A stretch of 64,000 nt of DNA from Volvox africanus (lineage: Eukaryota > Chlorophyta > Chlorophyceae > Chlamydomonadales > Volvocaceae): NCBI GenBank assembly GCA_030268105.1, contig BSDZ01000005.1:124001-188000 (forward strand). The letters run 5' to 3'. Shown one piece after another: positions 1 to 10,634 of the stretch. The stretch's first letter is position 1, and every line of letters begins with the position of its first letter. The notes below the pieces were generated by a model that made no database searches, had not been told where the DNA came from, and was given only the letters and a program-made list of their open reading frames with translations. Made by a program: the position numbers and the translations under genes.

Positions 1-37
1 TATGACGTCTACCTGGTTTTGACGTTAGATCTCTTAC

Positions 38-486
38 CGGCGCTTCACAGCCACATGAAGGTGTCAGCGCGGATTTCCATTCGGGAAGTCTCGCCTGGCA
101 GAAATCGCAGTGTGTTTCCTTCCTGCGGGACCGACCATAGCGGATGTTTTTTGTTGCCGTGGAAACTTGCTTCGACGCCGCCGTTATGGGGCTTAGGTAC
201 ATCCCAAACACGCAGAATAATCATGCCTCAAAATGCAATGATCCGAAGTGCAGGATATGCATGAGCGTAAGCATGGGATTGCTTCCCTGTGGCGTGGACC
301 ATGGCCGCGCCCACAACGTCCGATGCAGACTTGCCTGCTGCCTGCGCTTTGCAGTTGCCAACGCGCGATACAGACGCTATGGCAGTATCGGGGGCACTTG
401 CAAGGCCGAATCAGGGGCTTTCCTGGTAACGCAGCGTCGAGACACACCCAGCAAACTTCCGCTGGCTCCTGCAGTCCCAGGCGCAT
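38..486 (-). CDS. RING-CH (MARCH-type) zinc finger protein, partial
   Basis: RING-CH fingers recruit E2 enzymes and act as ubiquitin ligases, often at membranes. Two exons are visible, 486-335 and 122-38. Exon 1 reads MRLGLQEPAE followed by CWVCLD, then PCKCP, CHSVC and RWQLQSAGSR. Exon 2 gives KETHCDFCQARLPEW and a short CGC stretch before a GTAAGA donor at the window edge. The ligands follow the C4HC3 RING-CH order: C-x2-C, C-x-C, H-x2-C, then C-x2-C supplied by exon 2. The exons join in phase (152 nt, then 85 nt) only if the intron starts with GC: exon 1 ends AG and is followed by GCAAGT, a classic GC-AG donor. The WQLQSAG...CDFC...LPEW layout resembles a RING-CH group I recall from volvocine algae. 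The start at 486 is the first ATG before the finger and could be an internal Met. The rest of the gene lies left of the window, so membrane segments cannot be judged. Confidence 0.85.
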
Positions 487-1740
487 GTAAAGAAGGATAC
501 AAAGATACCACGATTCACCTTAACCTACATCATTGCACGCGGAATCCTGGACATCGTTAAGGGGACCGCCTCGGCAGGAGACCTCGGTTCCGCCAGACCA
601 TTTTCCCCGTGCAGGCCGCTGGTCGCGATCACGCGTCGCCCCGGCGTCGAGGACCATGGCTTTCTAGAGCTACCTGGTGTACAGTGCTTAGCGCTGGTGA
701 TCCTAGCGAGGAAGCGTTGCCAATGACTTTGGCGTCGGCTGCACAATGTGCAAAGCAACCGAAAACTTGGCGCGTAATATGAAAAATCAGTTTATCTTCA
801 CAGTGAGCGATGAATTTGTGTCAGATAATCATATGATAATGATTTAGAGTTTGAAGGTGAATAATGCGTTGGCTTTCAGGCTGTCCAAAGTCCCGGAGGC
901 TTGTCAGCCCTATCAATAGCACAACTGTCAGTAAATTACCCTTCAGAGACCTTAGAACTTATGCCAAGAGATATCGGAAGATCATTTTCTATCTAGACAC
1001 GCTAGGGATAGCGTGGGAACTCTGAGGTCGCGACATTGACGTACGCATCTTGATGACGTACTAACCTCGTAAACTGGATCCGTGCACTTGTTTTGCCACT
1101 CTCACTTGCTAAACTTTCCACAGATCGTTATCAGATGTGTCATTTCTATTTATTTACGCTGATTTGTTTCGTGAAACTGAGGCTCTTCAAGCCAAGCCGA
1201 AAAAGGGCGGGATGCGGGTGGAACACAAATGCGGAGCAAGCACGACATATAAACTGGCATGAAACTTACCAAAAAATAACGTGTTTTATTGAGCATGTAC
1301 GTAAAGATCCAAGGGATCATAGACGCAGCATCTAATGCGACACCCGATCAAAGCCAGTAGACACAAAGGGCATATCAGCATGCAATCTGTGTGTACGTTG
1401 AAGATTTTGTGAACGTGACTAACTTATTTTTAGGGACTCCGACTCGACCCATGGGCCACGGCGGTTAGCAAGCCGAGCTTTGCAACCTCGGCCGCTAAAC
1501 TTCCCGCACGGAGCTAAATTCAGATCTGTGCACGGAGCCAGTCAGCAAAATGGATAAGGTTGATTATTCTCGGTTGTACTCTCCCAAGGCAATTTCGGCA
1601 ACGTGCACAGCGGCATGCATCCAGTGCTGACGAGCCACACGATTATGAATCGAGCGACCTGGGAAGAAGCATCCGTTTAAGTTATGAATAGAGTCTTCAA
1701 GTATTACTTAGAGATTTTACACGCCTTCGCGCGTGCCTTG

Positions 1741-1780
1741 CAAATTCCTTCTGCGCATCCATTTGGTCGGAAGGAATTTG
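1741..1780. repeat. Perfect 11-bp inverted repeat (hairpin)
   Basis: CAAATTCCTTC at 1741-1751 is matched exactly by GAAGGAATTTG at 1770-1780, with an 18-nt loop. No gene context explains it. Confidence 0.75.
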
Positions 1781-1946
1781 ACCTACATTTGGCCATGTTA
1801 GGCTTAAGGCTTCCTATTGCACAAGCCCTTCCAGATGACTCACACGCCTACGTCCTTGTCCTTGTCCTATGCACTTTCACAATATCATTTAATACCCAAC
1901 GACAAAGATTAACATTCAAAATGGTTGTTGAGACGAACGATAACGT

Positions 1947-1971
1947 TTAACGGTTTGACATGAACCGTTAA
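1947..1971. repeat. Perfect 9-bp inverted repeat
   Basis: TTAACGGTT at 1947-1955 and AACCGTTAA at 1963-1971 are separated by 7 nt. A further partial inverted pair follows (GTACCGT near 2016-2022 and ACGGTAC at 2031-2037), so this is a small cluster of dyads in non-coding DNA. Confidence 0.75.
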
Positions 1972-3701
1972 CCAATTATCGCTTATCCGTGTTACGAACT
2001 CGTCGACTTAGCTTCGTACCGTTCCGTGTTACGGTACTGAAGCCAGGCAGTAGTAGCGTTGGAGGGAGCGCGTCGCAACGGTTTGCCCAATCACCCAAAA
2101 GAGTGCATCACGACCCTTTCGTTGGCCACAGCGACACGGCCACGCAACGGTATGATGTGTGAGATTCGCCAACACATTTTCGCTGGAATGAGGTGCATTT
2201 GTCAAATCAGGATAGGTCGAAAAAGGGTCGGAGGAACTGGGGAAACGTAGGCAACAAGACATTGAAGACATCAGGGGTAGGAAACTTACCTCGGAGCCAC
2301 ACGCAGCTCTGCCGAGAGCCACTGGAGCCCTGGGTCACAAATAGACATTCTCGTGCCATACAGGAAATTGAACAAGCAAGACGTCAAACCTGGCCCACAA
2401 TGTCCGCAGCCTGATACAACCACTTAACCCGGTACGAGTGCTTCACAGCACCATCGCCTCGCCTACCAGAAATCATAGCACTCGTGGCATACTGCAACCG
2501 AGACTATACAGCAATGATTCGTTCTCTCCTCCACCCCCCAACTGTGGTTACCCCGCTAGTCCTCCACGCATCTTCAACGTGAGCAACCCCCCAGATTACC
2601 AAGCAAGGGCAAGGTAAAATTTTGTTTGTAATTTTCTAAAGAATGGAGCCTTGCAGGACGAATGTAGAACCCAAACATGAAGGCAGGATGAAGGCAGAAA
2701 GCTGGGCAAGGAAAACGTCTGGGCAAGCGACACAGAACATCGCAGCGTCTGAAGACTGTGCAACACGGACTCGGCACGGACTGTGCACTCCGGCTACATG
2801 GTGGTTCACACGGCTGGCAAAAGCGGGTGTCCATTCTTATTCGTCTTTCCATTCAGTCCTCCATATTGACGTCCATTGCAGGCACGCAAAACGCTCTATA
2901 ATACACCACATTTCCAGCCACTGCCAATCCACACTACTTCTCTGGCACTTCCGTTCTCATTGCTAGGATCCTTCATCGTTGTTGGAGCAGCAGCATAAAG
3001 CAGCAGTTTGAGACATCCCTGCGCTTACCTCTTGTTCGCAGCGGCAGCGGCGCCTGCACTCTTACCTTCCAGTCCATGAATGGGCTTTCCCTCTGGTCAG
3101 AGAGCATTTACGTCTGTGAAACGGTCGCTTAGAGAACCGACAGTTGTGAATCAAAGTGATCAATCGGAAACTAAAACAAAAAACAAGCAGCCTCCTGAAC
3201 CCAGACACCTGCGGATCGCAATCGCACGTTGCACTCTCTTCTTTTTCTTCGACCTCTCACTTCCAAGCTTTCAATGTACAAATCAATCTTCGCCTTTACG
3301 GAATACCTCTCCCTCCTTGCAATTAGGACAGCGGGCTAGCCCCGAAGGACTATGCACCACACTCGAGGCACCTACCCTCCGTCCCTCCTCTCCCTTACCT
3401 TCATACAAAACCAGTATGTTAACGCCTAAGCAAAATACACAAAGAAGCACAAACATGTTGCGGCGCATAAAAGGACTGCCAGGCTTGCTTGCTAGAAGCC
3501 TCTTACCAACCCTATGCGCTAAGTGTCCGAGGAGGACAATTCCGCAAGGGTTGGTCCCAGACGATATCGGATAGATACAATCTAGGATTGCTTGTTGCCT
3601 TCCGGCTTATCAATATACAGGCTTTCGTCACATCGACACACTCCAGTGCAGCCAAGGCAAGACAACACACACCGCCAACCTCGGGTCCCCCTCTGGTCAC
3701 C

Positions 3702-6700
3702 TTACGCCCGATGCCGCCACGGCTGCCAGTTCGGCTTCAGCAGCTGTCGCGCCGGCTGGGATCGTGGCACAGATGACGAGGATGAGCTCATTTTGCCCGT
3801 CGGCTTTCCTAGAGTATCACGTTCCTGGGGTGACTGCTGCGCCTTCTGCGGCTGTTGCTCCTGCGCCTGACCGAGTCCGTCGACAAACTCCTCCATGCTC
3901 ACGCCGCCATCGCCATTGCGGTCCAAAGCCGCCAGCAGCGCAACGGCGTCTCGTTCACTGGAGGGGGCGCCCAGGTCTATCAGCGCCTGACGCACCTCAC
4001 CTGCGTGGTCGGGTTGGGTTGGGTCGGGTCGGGTCGGGTCGGGTCGGAGAGAAGAGAAGAGAAGAGAAGAGAGGAGAGAAGAGGAGAGGAGGGAAATAAT
4101 CAAACAAACAACGTAAATGAATCCACTGAGGTTTTGAGATACAGCGGAAGGTCGTTCGCAAAAACCGGGGCGTACCCTGGAAGATCACGATGTCCAAACC
4201 CGCCAAATGGTAATCAAGTAACCACACCACCCAACCGGATATCCAACTACCAAACGGTTGAACCATAGAGGTGCTGCAGCGACGTTAATTGGGTTCATTG
4301 GGGGATATCACAACGGACCTGGCTGTGGACGAGTCAGGGGTTGAGGAGCTGCGTTAGCTTACCGAGGCTGAGCCGACCGTCGCCGTTGACGTCCAGGTGA
4401 AGGAAGAGCTGCTCCGCCGCCACTGCCGCGTCCCGCTGCCCCAGACCAATTAGCAGTGGGGCCTCCTCCACCTCATCAATACTGCCCAGACTGCTGAACA
4501 ACATCAGTCGCTGCTGCTCTGTCAACTGCTGCTGCTGCTGCAGTTCTGTCTGCTGGTGCAGGTGTTGGGGTGGCGCATGGAAGTGTGAACTCTGCATACC
4601 GGCGGCATCACGCGAACCAAATGACTGCGGCGGCGGCAGACAGGGAAGCTGGTTAAGGAAGAAATGGGACGGGGACGTTGAGGGCGGGTTGGCGGCGGCT
4701 GCCGAATACTGCGGCACAGCTGCTTCCGATCTGCCCGCTCGTCCGGGGCCGCCAACGGTGGAGGCTGACGGCCGCGTTGTTGCATCATCAGCTGCCTCGG
4801 GTGACGAATCGGGATCTAGGGACTGCCGATGGCGCTGCGGACCCACATTCGAATCCAAATGCATTGCAGCTGAGGTGGATGGCGGATGATCCGACACGAC
4901 ACATGATGCGTCGCTACCCGAACTACTGGTGGTCGTGGGTTTGGCAGTTGCCGAGGCGACATCCGTGGACGCTGGCGCATTGACGTGGGTTGCAGAGAGT
5001 GATAGCCTGGAAGTGGGAGCGCCCTCGACTCCCTGCTTCGTGTTCCCGGCGGAGGCGGAGGTGGCCGTAATCGCGGCCTTACATCGCGTGGGTGGCGACA
5101 TAAGTATAGCATTCGCATTTCCATCCGATTTTACACCCCGTGCTGCCGCCACGGCTGGCGCCGGCATTGGCCCAGCAGACTCGCTCAACGCGCTGGTGTT
5201 CTGTTTATTACATGCATTCGAGTCTGATGCAGGACGCAGTAACGACATAACAGGTGAATCTACCGACGTTACCACAGTCGTGGACGAATTTGCGACGAGT
5301 GCCGTCGCCTGAGGCAGCGGCAATGGCGACGCCGCAGCAAGGGCAGCAGCTGCCTCCGCAGCTGCAACGCGGCGCTCACGCCGCCGACGCCGACGCTCTG
5401 CTGCAACGGCGGCCTCCGCGCCCGTCGTGGATGCCGTCGCCGCAGCCGCTCGCAGCAACAATCTTCCTTTAGGTTGCTCCGCTAACCGCCTCTGGAGCTC
5501 TTGCGTCCACGCCTGTGTTGACCAAAACAACAAAAACGACACGGCGGTCGTCAGAAATAGCGTTAAATCCTTCCTTCACTATCTTACTGAAATCCAATTC
5601 TTAACGTCATCTCCTTAACAACTGTCAACGAATACATTTCTTTCTGAATAACAGCACTCCTTCCCCAACTTAGCACCGTTTCCAACTCACTACATCCAAC
5701 TCCTCAACGCCACAAAATCCCAACCACTTGAAGAAGGTTACACGCACCTGAAGCTGCCGAGCCGAGCCAGCATCCAGGCCGCCCTTGTACACAGCATGCG
5801 CCGCATCTCCGCGCTCTGCCGCCAGATCCATCGCTGCCGTACGGATCTGCAGCTCCAAACACAGGGGCCCGCCCGCTGCCGCTGCCGCCGCCGACTCTGC
5901 GGTCGTGGCAGCGCCCGATGCCGTTGAAACCCCTGACGTCGTTCTGCCACTGGTACCAAGGCCCGCAGGTGTCGTATGCGTGATGTACGGCAACTGATCC
6001 CACTCGCATGATGAGGTTGAGGAAGACGATAAAGGTGAAGATGATGTCAATGCGGCCGAAGGCGGCTGAGCGGGTGATGTTGGAGAGGAAGGTGCAGAAG
6101 ACATGGCTGATGAATCAGAACTTGACGACCGTTCAGAAAACCCACCGTACGAGGTGTCGTATGTATCGTAAGACATGTCCAGCTGACCGAGCTGCAGGGT
6201 CAGGTGGATAGACTGGTATCCATTAGGTTTCGGAGCCACGATGTAGTCCTTTGAGCGGCTGGAAATGGGGCGCCACAGCTTGCAAGCGACCTGCAGTTGC
6301 ATGGGCGGTTACGACAACAACGACTTCTATTCCAGCAACTAAATAGTTCGTCTGCCTTCAAGTAACCGAGGAAGCTCACTCCGAGTGTGTTAAGTAACCA
6401 CCATCATGTACAAAAAGAACCTTCTAGCGCCAGCAGCAAAGGAGGTTGACGAATAGCACCTACTTCACCCATCAGGCGTGTCGTACTCACGTTCTGTACG
6501 ATATAGCAGGCCTTGGTGGCCGCCGCCTCCGCCTCGTCGGGCGGCAGAAAGTCGGGGGGTTTCACCACAGCGCGCATACCCAAAAGGTCGTATAGCTCCT
6601 GAGGTTGGGGATTGTGCGTTGGGGATTATTCACAACTAACCCCTACAAGGATAACGGAATGGAGGGAGAGAACCGCCAGCACGACGGAATGGGCAGTTGG

Positions 6701-9700
6701 TGAGGACACAAGGTCCACAAAGGCTTAGGTAAGGAACGGTCGTCCCTGACTTGACGCGCTGTCGGGACAAGTCAGGATCAATACTTCAGAGACACGTACA
6801 CACCAGCGAACGCGCCTCTTCCCTTTCAAGACTGCCGCTACCCGGCCCCTGCTCCCCATCACCCCACCCACCTCCCGGCTCCGCCCGCCTCGCGCCATGT
6901 CCCCCAGGTGCAGCAGCTTCTTCATGACGCTAAACAGACTTTTGGTTCGGGCTTTCACTAGCAGGCCCCCGGCGAGCCGGCCAAAGTCGGGGTCCGCGTC
7001 CAAAGCCGCCAACAGCCGCTGCTGCGCTATGAACAGCGCATCCTCAGCGGGATCTAGCAGACCACGTAGCCAGGCGCAGGTGGAGGCGTACGACTCGGGG
7101 AAAAGCACCTGCGTATGCGGGTTGTATACACGCAGCAGATACAGGAAATGATTGATGGAGGTGAATGAAGAATAAATACCTGTGTCTCCATGTCCTTAAA
7201 AGGCAATGCGCCCACAATGCACATCATAGCGGCGAGCACAAAGAAGGGCCATTCATAGGTCGCTTATTCTTCCTCTATTCTTTAGATAATGACAACATAT
7301 CATATATCGCACATCAATAGGCCGCCTCCACCATCACCACCACCAGGACCGCCGGCTCCTACATGCTCACCTTGAGGCACATGTCCTCCATGACGGCGCT
7401 CAGCGCACCCAGCCCTAGCGCGTGTCCCAGTGGTGCTCCAATCTGCAGCGACTGTGGAGATAAAAGGGAAAGCAGCGACACGTGCAACACATATGACTTA
7501 CATCTGCTCTGCTTTGTCGAATTTTGCGAAGCATTAAGGACATTGCGAAATCTCCAGAAATAGTGCGTTCGCAATGTGCAAGGTCCGAAGCAGGCAGGAC
7601 GCAGGGGCGGAGTCATGAATGAGAGCCCTCTTCGTTCGCCAAACGAAAGGACAAACTAGGGTGGGTTGACCTGACTAGTTTCCTTGCAAAAAACTGAGGT
7701 TTAGGGTCTTGGCACAAGACGATACCGCCCCCCTCAATATCTCAGCAACCACCTCTGAATGCGGCCGGTCCCAAGCCGCAAGGACAGGCAGGCACCAGTC
7801 CTTTGCACTCAGGGGGGGAAGGTGTACACCCGTATGGTGGTGCCACCATTTACCAGAGATGCCATCATCAACCCCATCACCCAATTGATTGCCTCATCTC
7901 AATCATCACTTCATCGTCGTCTCATTAACCTTACCTCCAGAGCCAGTGCCTGCTGCTCAAACTCCGGCAAACCGCCCAGGTGCTGCAGCTCGTCCCACCA
8001 GCTCACCACCTCCACCACGCAGGCCCGCACGTCGTGCAGCGCCAAGCACCACTCGCGCATAGCGCTGCGAACGAGAGTCGTGAAATGTCGGGGGAAGTGT
8101 GAGGACGTGGGTGCCAGGCGGGACGGAAACGCGCGTATGGAGGCATGGACAGTAACGGTAGTATATTTGTGGCGGTCGCCGCAGATGAGCTCCGTCCCTC
8201 CCCTCCCTAGAGGAAGCATTGAGTTTCGTTCGGGTGCGCCCGAGTTTGATCCTTCCTTCCTCAACATGCGCACGCCAGCCTCATCCCGCACATCGAGTCG
8301 GGGGCTTAAATGCGTCCGTACACGGAATATGTATCTCTACACTGGGCGGGCGCACTTCAAAGCACTTACGGTCTTCATGCGTCTTTACTCAAGCCTCTCG
8401 ACCCACTGCTCCATCCAACGCCATGATAATGGCGTACACAACAACAACAAATTGTTCAACCCCTGAAAAAGAGACACACCTGGCCCCCTCATCGTCCAGA
8501 AGCTCAATCCGTCGCGGCGCCTGCCGCACACGCAACATGTCGTGCACCAGTGCCGCCACGTCAGGCCCTAGCTGCGCACGGATCACCTCCGCCCCCAGCG
8601 CCCCCAAGTCCGCCGCCTCCACCACCACGCCCGCACACATCGCCGCGGCATCCAGAGGCAGCCCGGCGGCGCATAGGTCTGCTAGTGTCGATGCCAACTG
8701 TACGGCGCGCGTGGCGGGGGTTCGCCCATCCCGACGCGGCGGGGCGCTTTGCAAGGACGCGAGCGCGAGCTTAAGAGCCGTGATGATGGCCTCAAAGTGC
8801 GGCCGCTGCTGTTGCTGCTGCTCCCGTTGCCCTGAGCCGTGCTCCCGATGGTGTTGCTGCTGCAGGCGCTGCCCGGAGATCTGGGGATCGCCAGGATCTG
8901 TATACAGCTGCTGCATCTGCTCCAGTTGCGGTGGCTGTGGTTGTAATTGTCCATTTGGGACGTGCGGTTCAGCATGAGCTCCAGCATGCAACTGTTGGTG
9001 GGCGACTGATAGGATAGGCCAAGTCCCAGATCTCGACACCAACTCCACGTTATCCTGAATTCCCGCCTTTGAAAGTCCACTGTCACCCGTTACTCCCCCG
9101 CCGCCAGCTCTGCCACCTCCGTCACCCATTGACCCCTCCTCCTGACCGAACGCGCCTCCATCCAGGGTCCCGGAGGCCGCGACGATGGTGCCAGTCGTGA
9201 CGGCGCCCCGAGACGCGATGTTCTTACATTCCCGGTGTTCGGAAGTAGCAGCCAACGGCCCCACAGCGTCGGGGGTTACAAGTGCTTCTGGAGTGAGGCG
9301 ACTGGAGACCTGAGCCCAGGCGCTGGCGAGCTGAGCCATACTAGCGAGGCCACGACGAGCAGCCTCTGAGTCCGCCGGTGCCAAGTCTGCTGCCGATAAT
9401 GCCGGTGTCGATTGTGAAGATGATGGTGACGATGGCACCGACTCTCCTGCCGTCTTAACCACAGCAGACACCGTTGCGGCCACCACGGATTCGGGTGCGT
9501 TGCGGGGGGAATCGGTTTTGTGGCTGCGCAGGGATGTAGGGCTGAAAGGGTCCGGTCGACGGCTGTGAAACAAGTGGATGCCACTTTTAACGGTGCTGGT
9601 GCGAGGGTGACCGTGCTGCAGGTTGGGACGTGGCAGAAGGGGTCGCGTGTGAGGCCAAGAATTTTAATATTGGCATAAAGGGTGACCAGGGAAGGCATTA

Positions 9701-10049
9701 CAAGGGGAATAGTCCTCCAAAACCGCCAAAAACACAAAAAGGATGCGTTACGGGATCGCATTTCGAGTGCCGACATTTCAGTGACACTTGCGCTTGGGCT
9801 CACTTCACGAAATGATGTTGCTTATAAGTATCCTGAATTCTGGCGGTACCACTTCCAGTCCAAATAACAAAGACCCACCTGGTAAGTACATGGTTGACGT
9901 TCGAAACCCACACTGCTGTAGCTGTTTTTATGTAATGAACAAACTATCACGGAAACGTGAAGAATGTTGTTGGAGCGGCGCGATCGTTGCCGACGTGAAC
10001 GTGGCTGCAAAGGCGACGTGCCGGTTCGCACTTGGATCCGCGCAAACAT
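3702..10049 (-). CDS. CRSH: Calcium-regulated RelA/SpoT homologue (CRSH), (p)ppGpp synthetase
   Basis: Makes the alarmone (p)ppGpp from GTP/GDP and ATP; plant CRSH works in the plastid and needs calcium. Nine exons close in phase (1,284 aa): 10049-9879, 9615-8480, 8064-7935, 7451-7371, 7108-6872, 6598-6491, 6290-5748, 5512-4363, 4000-3702. The Arg/Ser-rich start (MFARIQVRTG...) suits a transit peptide. A helical HD-like domain follows (exons 2-4) but lacks the HD and ED hydrolase motifs, as in plant CRSH. Synthetase motifs are LFPESYAS, KARTKSLFSVMKK, DLLGMRAVV, RSKDYIVAPKPNGYQS and ELQIRT. Two canonical EF-hands close the protein: DVNGDGRLSLGE (across the last intron) and DRNGDGGVSMEE. Oddities: about 104 Ser/Ala-rich residues inside the synthetase domain before ELQIRT, and about 370 low-complexity residues between synthetase and EF-hands. 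The first exon is the least certain part. Identity is firm; calcium control is inferred from the EF-hands. Confidence 0.93.
4011..4095. repeat. GGGTC/GGGTT array plus purine tract in last CRSH intron
   Basis: On the + strand, seven GGG runs separated by TT or TC (4011-4047) are followed by a pure GA tract to about 4093. In the CRSH transcript this is an extreme polypyrimidine tract ending 10 nt before the 3' splice site at 4001. The G-run array could form a quadruplex on the + strand. Confidence 0.8.
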
Positions 10050-10634
10050 GGTGAATATTGTCGCTTTATGTTAAATCAATCTTCTCAAGACCTACGCGGC
10101 TTGTCCGGCGGTGAACACGCGTAGATGACACGTAAGCGACGCAGGTCGTTGCCGCGCTGTATAAATGCAGGCTCCTCGGGAAGCTAAATGTAAATTTTTC
10201 ATCCCGATAGCTCCATTTTTCAACGTATGTTATGCCGCTGTAAGAGAGCTCAGGTAACCGAGCCCACTATCCCTACAAGGAACAAAAGCAATTGCTCAAA
10301 AGTGCTTTTTGTTTACGTGCATACTTGCGATGTGATTGTTGTCAGGTTGTGGATTTTGCGCACATAGCTCTGTCGAATACGGTTGGATCTCGGAGCTGTC
10401 TGCTGTGCGTTGTCCACGTAGCCCCCGCATAGCAGCCTGCCATACTAGCATGCCCTAAGACGGCGGGTCTAGTGATTTGTAACATTATCCTGGTAATGCA
10501 TTTTACATGCAGCCTTTCGCGGTAGAATAATTCGCAAAAGCTCTTCAATATTGGAGGTTAGTAACAACGACAAATGAAGAGGATGTGACAATCGTTTAAG
10601 TCCTATATGCTAAGTTTAAGGCATTGGATCCGTC
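10050..10634. promoter_or_regulatory. Divergent CRSH/FANCM promoter region
   Basis: This 585-bp gap separates the proposed ATG of CRSH (minus strand, 10049) from that of FANCM (plus strand, 10635), so it should hold both promoters and 5' UTRs. A TATAAAT at 10160-10166 on the + strand lies about 470 nt before the FANCM ATG, a possible but unproven TATA box with a long leader. No other motif stands out. Confidence 0.5.

Larger units (their letters stand above)
487..3701. other. Intergenic, no supported gene
   Basis: No open frame here shows a recognisable family motif or a phase-consistent exon chain. Short ORFs of 60-164 codons occur on both strands with the composition expected by chance. 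The stretch holds two perfect short inverted repeats (listed separately) and a pyrimidine-rich part near 3230-3400. The promoter of the RING-CH gene should lie just right of 486 and the 3' end of CRSH just left of 3702, but no TATA box or UGUAA signal was convincing at either place. Confidence 0.5.

Noticed and set aside
7183..7197. A 15-nt micro-exon candidate in CRSH (DMETQ)
   Set aside because: The flanking exons 7451-7371 and 7108-6872 already join in phase and match family spacing without it.
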